Positions 1-7,111 of a DNA stretch of 57,759 nucleotides are shown piece by piece (position 1 is the first letter of the stretch; the number at the start of each line of letters is the position of its first letter). The stretch is from NCBI GenBank assembly GCA_017436285.1, contig JAFSDL010000052.1, forward strand, positions 1-57,759, given 5' to 3'. The position numbers and the translations under genes are program-made. The notes under the pieces were generated by a model, which saw nothing but the letters and a program-made list of their open reading frames with translations, made no database searches and was not told where the DNA came from. This DNA is from Clostridia bacterium (GTDB taxonomy: Bacteria > Bacillota > Clostridia > Oscillospirales > Acutalibacteraceae).

Positions 1-993
1 GAAACGGAAAAAGAAACAGAAAAAGAAACAGAGAAAGAAACAGAGAAAGAAACAGAGCGGGAAACTGAAAAGCAAACAACCGAAAAGCCAACTCAAAGGC
101 CAGCATCCTCTCAAACAACCAAGCCCCAAGAAACTCAGGCGAGCAATGGTAGTCAGAATGTCAATGCTTTTGTAGAGGACAATGAACCTGCAAGGGAGCC
201 TGAAACTGTTGAAGAAAGCACAGAAGAACCTCTTCCCGAAGGGTCATTTTATGTGTATCTTGAGAGAAATAACGGACAAAGGCGATTGAAAACGGTTCTT
301 ACAGGTGAAGATTATCTGCCTGAGCCTGAAATACCCACCCGTAAGGGCTATGTTTTTGACGGATGGTACAGGGATTCCAAGTTTCAGAAAAAGTGGGATT
401 TCCTCAGAGATAAAGCAAAAAAAGAAATGGTTATTTATGCTAAGTGGACCACAGACGAAAGCACCATATCATACGATATAATAATTGATAAGGTGCCCGG
501 CGGGAAAATAGAGGTAAGCCCACAATCCGCCAGCTTGGGAGAGCCTGTGATGATAACAGTAACACCCGATGAAGGCAAGAGGCTCGTTCAAGGCAGCATA
601 AAAATAAATGGTAAGGCTACGGACTTTTTCAGCTTTGTAATGCCTAAGGGTGATGTTAAAATCACGGCATCATTTGAAGAAATTCCTGAAAATGCGGGGA
701 ATGAAAAAGACGATTTTAACATAGTACCTGTTATTGTAATTGGTGTTATTGTTCTCGGTATTCTTGTTGTGATTGCTGTTATAGCAAAGAAGAGACACGA
801 TTTTAATGCCGATTTAGACCCTGATGAAGAGGTTCAACTTGACGCGGAAGAATATTACGATGAATGGATTGATGAATCAATTGTTGTTGAGGATGGCTTC
901 GTGGAAGGTAAAAAAGTAGTGGAAAGCACAGAGCCTGATTACGGCACGCCGGAAGAATTAGTATCTTTAGAGGATTTAGAAGATTTAGAATAA
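1..993 (+). CDS. Surface-anchored repeat protein, 5' end outside window
   Basis: The reading frame is open from base 1, so the N-terminus and any signal peptide are missing; 330 residues remain. The visible part begins with a Glu-Thr-Glu-Lys tetrapeptide repeat that passes into a Thr/Pro/Glu-rich linker of about 80 residues, which is typical of a wall-spanning stalk. Next comes an InlB B-repeat (Listeria-Bacteroides repeat) type module with the motif KGYVFDGWY and an ending AKWT. A second small beta module follows (residues about 155-225). A membrane helix (IVPVIVIGVIVLGILVVIAV) and an acidic cytoplasmic tail end the protein. I infer an extracytoplasmic protein held by its C-terminal helix, with no LPXTG motif. 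Its ligand or substrate cannot be told from this fragment. Confidence 0.8.
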   Translation, partial: ETEKETEKETEKETEKETERETEKQTTEKPTQRPASSQTTKPQETQASNGSQNVNAFVEDNEPAREPETVEESTEEPLPEGSFYVYLERNNGQRRLKTVLTGEDYLPEPEIPTRKGYVFDGWYRDSKFQKKWDFLRDKAKKEMVIYAKWTTDESTISYDIIIDKVPGGKIEVSPQSASLGEPVMITVTPDEGKRLVQGSIKINGKATDFFSFVMPKGDVKITASFEEIPENAGNEKDDFNIVPVIVIGVIVLGILVVIAVIAKKRHDFNADLDPDEEVQLDAEEYYDEWIDESIVVEDGFVEGKKVVESTEPDYGTPEELVSLEDLEDLE

Positions 994-999
994 TAAGAA

Positions 1000-1040
1000 A
1001 GGGGCTGTAAAAAAACCACAAGTTTTTTACAGCCTCTTTT
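1000..1040 (+). terminator. Rho-independent terminator of the surface protein gene
   Basis: A GGCTGTAAAAAA arm pairs with TTTTTTACAGCC around a short loop and is followed by TCTTTTC. It lies directly behind the stop codon and abuts the repeat element that starts at 1042. Confidence 0.75.
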
Positions 1041-1041
1041 C

Positions 1042-1283
1042 GGGGATAGGAAAAAAAGATGCAGAACGGACAAACCGAGTCCCGATAAGGCTTCAGGCTT
1101 ATAGGGATTTGCCCGAAGGCGTACAAAGGTACGTCGAGTGGCGAGGTTTGTTCGTAGCATAAAACATTAATTTTTCCTGTTTTTTGAGTTTTGAGTATGT
1201 TTATGGGGTTCTTACAGCATTTTTACTGTAGGAACCCCTTGGTATATATGGTTTTATGCGGTCTGCGCTTTTTTTACATTCCC
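1042..1283 (+). repeat. About 240 bp interspersed element A, copy 1
   Basis: This segment is the near-exact reverse complement of 57521-57759 (about 95% identity by eye, with a few substitutions and one indel). Its outer ends start GGGGAT on both strands and are followed by A-rich tracts, giving an imperfect terminal inverted repeat. Inside are a hairpin with GATAAGGCTTC/AGGCTTAT arms, a GCGTACAAAGGTACG palindrome near 1109-1124, and a GGGGTTCTTACAG/CTGTAGGAACCCC hairpin at about 1205-1240. I see no ORF with coding character. It fills the gap between two convergent genes and could act as a bidirectional terminator. A MITE-like or other non-autonomous mobile repeat is the simplest reading. Confidence 0.8.
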
Positions 1284-1292
1284 TTAAAATAT

Positions 1293-2744
1293 TTATTGGT
1301 AATTTATTGCTACCATCAGTAGCATAATAAGAGCAGAAAAAGCAAATTCTGCAACAAAGAGCTTCCAGGACCATTTAATCCATTTGCCGTATGATACGCC
1401 GATAATGCCGATGGCGATTATCATTAATCCGTTTGTGGGGTAGAGGAGGTTTGTAAAGCCATCTGCAATGCAGAAGGTTGTAACAACACTTTGTCTTGTA
1501 ATACCAACCAAATCAGAAAGCGGTGCAACCAGTGGCATTATAAGGAATGCCTTTGCAGTACCGCTACCAATGAAAAATTCCAGCACTGCTATAACTGCGA
1601 ACAGGATAAATATTGCTCCGTAGGGGGAAACGCCCTGCATAGCATTATTTAATTCGTAAAGAATTGTGTGCATTATTTTTCCTTCGTTAAGAACATAGGA
1701 AATGGCAATAACGAAAATGATAAGCGGTATTGCAGGTGCGATTGTTTTTGCACCCTGGAAAAAGCTTGTAGCAAGATTTTTTCCTTTGAGTCCTGTAAAG
1801 TGACCTGCAAGAAGACCGCCCACTGTGAAGAGTATTCCCATTGCAGGGAGGGAAAGCCCACCACCTAAGCTGAACGCAAAATCAAGAATTATGAAAATTG
1901 TATCAATTAAAATGCAGATTACAAATGCCTTTGTGCCCTTGCGGATGCTTTCATTGGCTAATATGCTTTCCGCATCTGCCATAGTGAATTTTTCTCTCAG
2001 GGCTTTATCAGATTCATAAACAGGGGATTTTGTAGGGTCTTTTTCGATTTTTTTTGCATAGAAATACAGGAAAAGGAAAAGTATAAGATACACACCTGCA
2101 AAAATTATCAAACGAAGCCAGAGTCCTGAAAAAACCTCTAAGTCCGCAAGCTTCTGAACGGTTACAACATTGAACGGATTGAATGTTGCGGCGGTAAAGC
2201 CCCAGGCAATTGAAACAAGGCTTAATCCCAAGCCAACAAGAGAATCCCATCCGAGAGCCAGTGAAACCGCAACCGCAATGGGAACAAGGGTTATTGACTC
2301 CTCGAGTATGCCTGCAGTTGAGCTTAAAAGCATACAAACAAAAAGCACTGCAGCCATAAGGGTGTATTTTTTGTTGCTGTATTTCTTAATGAGCGTTGCC
2401 ATTATGAATTTCAGTATTCCGCATTTGTCGAGGATGAGAAATGCACCGCCAATAAGCACAATTATGGCAATTATTGCAATACCTGTTCCCGCGTAACTGC
2501 TACCCAAGCATAAAATCGGGGAGAGGATGATTTTCCAGATGGGCATTTTGTAATCCTCAAGAACTGTATAGGTTCCGTCAACAATTGCCTCGTGACCATC
2601 GTTTGTGATAATCTCATATTCTCCTCGGGGGAGGGTCTGGGTAAGCGCGCCAATGAAAGCGAGAATTACTATAAGCACAACCGAAATGGTTGCCATAGTT
2701 TTCTTGTTAAGGCTCAAGCCCAAAGAATCATTTTTGTTGTCCAT
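1293..2744 (-). CDS. YfcC/DcuC-family membrane transporter
   Basis: The gene encodes a 483-residue polytopic protein with about 12 hydrophobic segments. The first follows a short polar N-terminus (about residues 17-37), then comes an extracytoplasmic stretch with TLPRGEYE. Length, topology and the pattern around GWGFTAATFNPFNV and FFIGSGTAKAFLIMPL fit the YfcC branch of the C4-dicarboxylate/DcuC superfamily. Members are annotated as putative basic amino acid or dicarboxylate transporters, and the substrate is not firmly known. Its ATG follows an AAAGGA site, and a promoter lies upstream on the minus strand (2778-2806). It is divergent from the PP2C gene and appears monocistronic. Confidence 0.85.
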   Translation of the reverse strand: MDNKNDSLGLSLNKKTMATISVVLIVILAFIGALTQTLPRGEYEIITNDGHEAIVDGTYTVLEDYKMPIWKIILSPILCLGSSYAGTGIAIIAIIVLIGGAFLILDKCGILKFIMATLIKKYSNKKYTLMAAVLFVCMLLSSTAGILEESITLVPIAVAVSLALGWDSLVGLGLSLVSIAWGFTAATFNPFNVVTVQKLADLEVFSGLWLRLIIFAGVYLILFLFLYFYAKKIEKDPTKSPVYESDKALREKFTMADAESILANESIRKGTKAFVICILIDTIFIILDFAFSLGGGLSLPAMGILFTVGGLLAGHFTGLKGKNLATSFFQGAKTIAPAIPLIIFVIAISYVLNEGKIMHTILYELNNAMQGVSPYGAIFILFAVIAVLEFFIGSGTAKAFLIMPLVAPLSDLVGITRQSVVTTFCIADGFTNLLYPTNGLMIIAIGIIGVSYGKWIKWSWKLFVAEFAFSALIMLLMVAINYQ

Positions 2745-2777
2745 TTTTAATTTATCCTTTTAAAAATAATATCAAAC

Positions 2778-2806
2778 ATTATATATAAATTGTGTGGGAA
2801 AAACAA
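2778..2806 (-). promoter_or_regulatory. Sigma-A promoter of the YfcC-type gene
   Basis: On the minus strand a TTGTTT -35 (2801-2806) and a TATAAT -10 (2778-2783) are separated by 17 bp, upstream of the ATG at 2744. Confidence 0.7.
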
Positions 2807-2813
2807 GAGTAAA

Positions 2814-2841
2814 TTGACAAATGTTTTAATTATAGTATAAT
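2814..2841 (+). promoter_or_regulatory. Sigma-A promoter of the PP2C-trmB operon
   Basis: TTGACA (2814-2819) and TATAAT (2836-2841) are spaced by 16 bp. The predicted start of transcription is near 2848. This rules out the upstream TTG at 2845 as the start codon of the next gene and favours the GTG at 2866. Confidence 0.8.
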
Positions 2842-2865
2842 AATTTGGAATTTGGTGGTGATATT

Positions 2866-3660
2866 GTGGAAATTATCGAGGATTTTATCTGCGGTAAAAA
2901 GGCTTTGTTCAGCAAAAATGAAGATTTGCTTTTAAATACCTATGATTTTATTGCTGTTGTTGATGGCGTTTCCGCAAAAAACGGACGACTTTTTGATGGC
3001 GTAACAGGTGGCAGAAGAGCCGCAGAAAAGGTTTGCGAAGCAATAGTGGTTCTTGATAAAAAAGCCTGCGCTGAAAAAGCTGTAGAAAAAATTACTCAGG
3101 CGGTAGCAGAGCTTTATGAAGAAAATGAGCCAAAAGGCGCTGCTGCGGCAGGTGCAATTATTTTCAGTAGGGCGAGAAACGAAATCTGGAGTGTGGGAGA
3201 CTGCCAATGCCTTATAAATGGTGAATTGTTTTCTCACGAAAAGGAAATTGACAGAATAAATTCTGATATGCGGGCTCTGGTTCTTGAAATGGCTAAAAGA
3301 GAGGGTAAAACGCAAGAGGAGCTTCTGCAAAAGGATGTTGGCAGGGAGTTTATTATGCCTGTATTGGAAAATCAGCATATATTTGCCAACAAAACAGGTA
3401 GATTTTCTTACGGTGTTTTAAACGGAACAACGGTTCCTGATGAGCATATTATTATTCATAAGGTGAAAGCAGGGGACGAAATTGTTCTTGCTTCTGATGG
3501 GTATCCATACCTGAAGGAAACACTTGAAGAAAGCGAAAAGCTTCTTAAAGAAGCTTTGATAAACAATCCCCTTTGTGACGGAGAATACCGTTCCACAAAG
3601 GGCAAGGCAGAAGATAATATATCTTTTGATGACAGAACATATATAAGATTTAAGGTGTAA
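2866..3660 (+). CDS. PP2C-family serine/threonine phosphatase-like protein
   Basis: The 264-residue product carries the PP2C (PPM) metal-site signatures in order: VVDGVSA in place of the usual DGHG box, SVGDCQ (the GD box), VLASDGYP (the ASDG box) and AEDNIS near the C-terminus. These residues would bind the two metal ions that hydrolyse phosphoserine or phosphothreonine. It is soluble, with no membrane segment. I take the GTG at 2866 as the start: a GGTGGTGAT ribosome binding site precedes it and the promoter's start point lies downstream of the alternative TTG (2845). It is separated by 9 bases from trmB and probably co-transcribed. No partner kinase is visible nearby, so the target is unknown. 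Confidence 0.75.
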   Translation: MEIIEDFICGKKALFSKNEDLLLNTYDFIAVVDGVSAKNGRLFDGVTGGRRAAEKVCEAIVVLDKKACAEKAVEKITQAVAELYEENEPKGAAAAGAIIFSRARNEIWSVGDCQCLINGELFSHEKEIDRINSDMRALVLEMAKREGKTQEELLQKDVGREFIMPVLENQHIFANKTGRFSYGVLNGTTVPDEHIIIHKVKAGDEIVLASDGYPYLKETLEESEKLLKEALINNPLCDGEYRSTKGKAEDNISFDDRTYIRFKV

Positions 3661-3669
3661 GATAAAAAT

Positions 3670-4311
3670 ATGAGAGTACATAAGAAAAAACACGGAGCAG
3701 AGCGTCTTGAAGCCTGCGGAAATATTGTTATAAAGGATTTAAAAGCAGAGGGCAACACATCACAAGCTCTTTTCGGGAATGATAATCCCATAAGAATTGA
3801 AATCGGTTGCGGTAAGGGTGACTTCATTGTGGGCACTGCGGCAAAAGAGCCTGATGTGAATTTTCTTGCAGTTGAAAAGGTTTCGGATGTTCTTGTTATT
3901 GCGGCGGAAAAGGTTAAAAATTCAGGCCTTGCAAACGTAAGAGTTTGTTGCGTTGATGCAAAGGAGCTTGAAGAAATTTTCCCCGAGGGCAGTATCGACA
4001 GAATTTACCTTAACTTTTCTGACCCATGGCCTAAAGCACGTCACGAAAAACGCAGACTTACATACAGAAGCTTCCTTGCAATTTATAAAAAAATTCTCAA
4101 AAAAGACGGTGCAATCCATTTTAAAACCGATAACAGAGGTCTCTTCGATTTCTCTTTGGAAGAGTTTAAAGAGTTTGGTATGAGATTGGAAAAGCTTACC
4201 TTTGACCTTCATAATTCCGAGTATATGGAAGGAAATGTAATGACAGAATACGAGAAAAGATTTTCTTCTATGGGTGTGCCGATAAATAGGGTTGAATGCT
4301 ATTTTGAATAA
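3670..4311 (+). CDS. trmB: tRNA (guanine-N7-)-methyltransferase
   Basis: TrmB transfers a methyl group from S-adenosylmethionine to G46 in the variable loop of tRNA. The 213-residue protein has the family hallmarks: the SAM-binding IEIGCGKGDFI loop at about residue 40, then FSDPWPKARHEKRRL (the strongly conserved catalytic PWPKxRHxKRR motif) at about residue 117, and FKTDNRGLF further on. Its length is normal for the family. It follows the PP2C gene by 9 bases and is the last gene before a hairpin terminator at 4372-4401. Confidence 0.95.
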   Translation: MRVHKKKHGAERLEACGNIVIKDLKAEGNTSQALFGNDNPIRIEIGCGKGDFIVGTAAKEPDVNFLAVEKVSDVLVIAAEKVKNSGLANVRVCCVDAKELEEIFPEGSIDRIYLNFSDPWPKARHEKRRLTYRSFLAIYKKILKKDGAIHFKTDNRGLFDFSLEEFKEFGMRLEKLTFDLHNSEYMEGNVMTEYEKRFSSMGVPINRVECYFE

Positions 4312-4500
4312 GTTGAAAGTGGCAAATGGAAAGTGGAAACTTTAGGGACCTGCGGTCAGCATTATATAAAAAGATTCAGGATGTTTAGTTCTCCTGAATC
4401 TTATTATTTATATGGTAATTTTACTTCTATAATGTTTGGAAGCAAAGCTTCCCCAAAACTTTCCATTTTCAACTTTCAATTTTCCACTTTTTTCTGAAAA
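4312..4500. repeat. Intergenic region with hairpin and short dispersed repeat
   Basis: This 190 bp stretch holds a hairpin (AGATTCAGGA at 4372-4381 against TCCTGAATCT at 4392-4401) that can end the trmB transcript. A 29 bp repeat unit at 4451-4479 (CCCCAAAACTTTCCATTTTC followed by AACTTTCAA) recurs identically at 50045-50073. A related sequence in the opposite sense lies at 4312-4340, so the region may itself be the remains of a terminal-inverted-repeat element. No coding sequence is apparent. Confidence 0.6.
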
Positions 4501-4532
4501 GAAAAAAGCAACCACTCTATTGAGTGATTGCT
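4501..4532 (-). terminator. Terminator of the 5S rRNA gene
   Basis: Read on the minus strand, GCAATCACTC and GAGTGGTTGC pair around a 4-base loop and are followed by a run of U. Confidence 0.75.
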
Positions 4533-4539
4533 TTATAGT

Positions 4540-4656
4540 GTCGGCATCGCCCTATTTTCCCAGGCGGCTTCCCACCAAGTATCTTCGGCGCTGTTGAGCT
4601 TAACTACCGTGTTCGGGATGGGAACGGGTGGACCCTCAACGCCATCAACACCGACT
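4540..4656 (-). rRNA. rrf: 5S ribosomal RNA
   Basis: Read on the minus strand, the 5' arm GTCGGTGTTGATGGCG pairs with the 3' end CGATGCCGACAC. The universal segments CCCATCCCGAACACGG and GTTAAGCTC are present, as is the loop E / helix IV-V region GTGGGAAGCCGCCTGGGAA. Total length is about 117 nt. No 16S, 23S or tRNA gene is near, so this is a stand-alone 5S gene. It has its own consensus promoter (4692-4719) and terminator (4501-4532). The ends are set by pairing and could move by one or two bases. Confidence 0.93.
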
Positions 4657-4691
4657 TCGAAGAACTGTTCGTCCGTCGAACAACATCAACC

Positions 4692-4719
4692 ATTATAGCA
4701 GAATATTTTTAAATGTCAA
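4692..4719 (-). promoter_or_regulatory. Promoter of the solitary 5S rRNA gene
   Basis: On the minus strand, TTGACA (4714-4719) and TATAAT (4692-4697) are spaced by 16 bp. Both boxes are perfect consensus. A leader of about 30 nt separates it from the mature 5S sequence. Confidence 0.75.
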
Positions 4720-4810
4720 CACTTTTTTTCGATTTTTTTCAAAAATTTTTTATTGTGATTAAAAACAAGCAAAGTCAATAAATTTTGTGCAAGTTTTTGG
4801 GTTCTCACTG

Positions 4811-4839
4811 TTGATTATTTACATAAAATAGTGCATAAT
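4811..4839 (+). promoter_or_regulatory. Promoter of the FGGY kinase gene
   Basis: TTGATT and CATAAT are separated by 17 bp, about 40 bp ahead of the GGAGG ribosome binding site. Confidence 0.6.
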
Positions 4840-4880
4840 TAAAATAAGATACTCTTTGGAAATATTGTGGAGGGTTATAA

Positions 4881-6470
4881 ATGGGTAAATATGCTATTAC
4901 ATACGATATAGGAACAACAGGTGTTAAAACCTGTATTTTTGAATTGGGCGATACTATAAAATTAGTGTCTGCTGCTTCAGAAGGTTATAACCTTTATGTT
5001 TTCCCCGATGGCGGTGCAGAGCAGGAGCCTCAGGAATGGTGGGATGCAATGTGCTCCACAACCAAAAAGGTTCTTGAAAAATGTGATGTGGATACAAAGG
5101 ATATTTGCGGTATTTCCTTCTGCTCACAGATGCAGGGCATTGTTCTTGTTGATAAAGAGGGTAAGCCGGTTCGCAGAGCTATGAGCTATATGGACCAGAG
5201 AGCGAGAAAAGAGCTTAAGGAGGGTATGGCATATGGTCCTCAGATTGCAGGTGCGTTTATTCCCAAGCTTCTTAAATCTCTTATGATAACAGGTGCGGTT
5301 TCCGCTTCTGTAAAAGACCCTGTATGGAAATATAAATGGGTTGAGAAGAATGAACCCGAAAACTTCAAGAAGGTACATAAATGGCTTGATGTTAAAGAGT
5401 ATTTCATTACAAGAATGACAGGCGAATTCTGTATGACTCACGATTCTGCCTTTGCAACTCTTCTTTATGATATTAAAAAGCACGAGTTCAGTCCTGCAAT
5501 GTGTAAAATGCTTGGCGTGAATTTTGACCACCTTCCCCAAATCAAGAAATCTGCAGAAAAGGTTGGCGAGCTTTTAGAGCAGCCTGCAAAGGAGCTTGGT
5601 CTTATGCCCGGCACTGCAGTTTTCGGTGGTGGCGGTGATGCTTCCCTTATCGGTGTTGGTGCAGGCTCTGTTGCTCTTGGTGATACTCATATTTACAGCG
5701 GCACATCAGGTTGGGTTTCAACCGTTGTTGATAAGAGCATTGTTGATGCATCTGCTATGATTGCTGCTGTTGTTGGTGCAGAAGAGGGCAGATACAATTA
5801 CTTTGGTGAGCTTGAAACTGCGGGTAAATGTCTTGAATGGGTGAAGGATCACCTTGCTCTTGATGAAATCGGCATTTATCTTGATAAGAAAAATATAACC
5901 GATGGCTACGAGGCTAAATACACAAGCCTTTATGACTATATGACCGATGTGGTTAAGGAGGTTCCTGCAGGTGCAGGCGGTGTTATTTTCACACCCTGGC
6001 TTCACGGTAATCGTTGTCCCTTTGAAGACCCCAACGCTCGCGGTATGTTCTTTAATATCAGCCTTGAAACAGGCAAGAGCGAAATGATAAGAGCAGTTCT
6101 TGAGGGCGTTTGCTACCATCTTCGCTGGTTCCTTGAAACAGAGGAAAAGAAGGTTAAATCCTCTGAAAAGGTTCGTTTTGTAGGCGGTGGTGCACTTTCT
6201 GACCTTACCTGCCAGATTCTTGCAGATTGCCTGGGCAAAACAGTTGAAACAGTTGATACACCTCAGAATGTTGGTGCTATGGGTGCGGCAGTTCTTATTG
6301 CGGTTGGTCTCGGTCAATGCAAATCCATTGAGGATGCAAAGAGCCTCATACCCGTAAGCAAAACCTTTGAGCCCAATATGGAAAACAAAAAGTCTTACGA
6401 TAAATATTACGAGGTTTATAAAAATCTTTATAAATCCAATAAAGAGAATTTTGCAAAACTTAATTCGTAA
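4881..6470 (+). CDS. FGGY-family carbohydrate kinase (xylulokinase-like)
   Basis: The 529-residue cytoplasmic enzyme has the sugar kinase/actin fold. The phosphate-1 motif YDIGTTGVKTCIF is at the N-terminus, SFCSQMQGIVLVD at about residue 78, the GGGGDASLIGVGAG nucleotide loop at about residue 250, and VRFVGGGALSDLTCQILAD with GAMGAAVLIAVG at the C-terminus. Such enzymes phosphorylate a pentose, pentulose or polyol with ATP. The best general match is the xylulokinase branch, but no isomerase or sugar transporter is adjacent, so the substrate is not settled. It starts at ATG 4881 behind GGAGGG and has its own promoter. Confidence 0.85.
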   Translation: MGKYAITYDIGTTGVKTCIFELGDTIKLVSAASEGYNLYVFPDGGAEQEPQEWWDAMCSTTKKVLEKCDVDTKDICGISFCSQMQGIVLVDKEGKPVRRAMSYMDQRARKELKEGMAYGPQIAGAFIPKLLKSLMITGAVSASVKDPVWKYKWVEKNEPENFKKVHKWLDVKEYFITRMTGEFCMTHDSAFATLLYDIKKHEFSPAMCKMLGVNFDHLPQIKKSAEKVGELLEQPAKELGLMPGTAVFGGGGDASLIGVGAGSVALGDTHIYSGTSGWVSTVVDKSIVDASAMIAAVVGAEEGRYNYFGELETAGKCLEWVKDHLALDEIGIYLDKKNITDGYEAKYTSLYDYMTDVVKEVPAGAGGVIFTPWLHGNRCPFEDPNARGMFFNISLETGKSEMIRAVLEGVCYHLRWFLETEEKKVKSSEKVRFVGGGALSDLTCQILADCLGKTVETVDTPQNVGAMGAAVLIAVGLGQCKSIEDAKSLIPVSKTFEPNMENKKSYDKYYEVYKNLYKSNKENFAKLNS

Positions 6471-6502
6471 AAATTCTTTTTTCGAAAAATGTTCTTAAGT
6501 TA

Positions 6503-6531
6503 TTGAAAAAAATGTCTTTTTCTGTTAGAAT
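6503..6531 (+). promoter_or_regulatory. Promoter of mgsA
   Basis: TTGAAA and TAGAAT are spaced by 17 bp, 43 bp ahead of the mgsA ATG, which follows an AAGGAGTGAGG site. Confidence 0.65.
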
Positions 6532-6574
6532 ATTAAAAAGTTGGTAATAACTACATAATAAGGAGTGAGGTTTA

Positions 6575-6979
6575 ATGAATATAGCTTTAATTGCACACGA
6601 CTCCAAGAAAGAACTTATGACTCAGTTCTGTATTGCTTATTGCGGTATTTTAAGTAAGCACAGCATCTGTGCTACCGGCACAACAGGTAAGCTTGTTTCC
6701 GAAGCAACAGGACTTGATATAGAAAAATATCTCAGTGGCTCTCAGGGTGGCGCTCAGCAGATCGGTTCAAGAATTGCCTGCGATGAAATTGACCTTTTGC
6801 TTTTGTTTCGCGACCCGCTTAATCCAAAGCCCGGTGAACCCAACGAAGCAAACCTTTTAAGACTTTGCGATGTTCATAATATTCCCGTTGCAACCAATAT
6901 TGCAACTGCGGAAGCTCTCATTCACAGTCTTGAAAACGGTGACCTTGACTGGCGTGATATTGTTAATCCCAAGAATTAA
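6575..6979 (+). CDS. mgsA: Methylglyoxal synthase
   Basis: MgsA converts dihydroxyacetone phosphate to methylglyoxal and phosphate, a bypass of lower glycolysis used when sugar phosphates build up. The 134-residue product has the family's normal length and motifs: N-terminal [13 protein letters not shown], the phosphate-binding CATGTTGKL, the [11 protein letters not shown] loop, and [20 protein letters not shown], which contains the catalytic Asp. The C-terminal [12 protein letters not shown] is also typical. Its own promoter precedes it and a hairpin terminator (7043-7078) follows before hisS. Confidence 0.95.
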   Translation: MNIALIAHDSKKELMTQFCIAYCGILSKHSICATGTTGKLVSEATGLDIEKYLSGSQGGAQQIGSRIACDEIDLLLLFRDPLNPKPGEPNEANLLRLCDVHNIPVATNIATAEALIHSLENGDLDWRDIVNPKN

Positions 6980-7042
6980 GGGGTTTTGGTCTGTTTTTTC
7001 TTTAACGGACTTGATTTTGTCGGCATTTTGTTGTATAACTAT

Positions 7043-7078
7043 CGGGTAATCAGGTTTATTCTTGGTTACCCGTTTTTA
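7043..7078 (+). terminator. Hairpin terminator between mgsA and hisS
   Basis: CGGGTAA (7043-7049) pairs with TTACCCG (7066-7072) and is followed by TTTTTATTTG. It lies only about 40 bp ahead of the hisS start, so it could also attenuate read-through into hisS. Confidence 0.7.
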
Positions 7079-7111
7079 TTTGTAATTAATATCATTTTAA
7101 GGAGATTTAAA

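Noticed and set aside
1-60. Direct repeats at the window start considered as CRISPR or satellite DNA
   Set aside because: The 12-base periodicity is in frame and encodes an ETEK tetrapeptide repeat of the surface protein.
803-1160. Two minus-strand frames of 107 and 73 codons
   Set aside because: They lie across the real surface-protein gene and element A, have no ribosome binding site and no domain-like composition.
6986-7111. N-terminal extension of HisS
   Set aside because: It crosses the mgsA terminator hairpin and adds a hydrophobic stretch absent from HisRS; ATG 7112 has an AAGGAG site.
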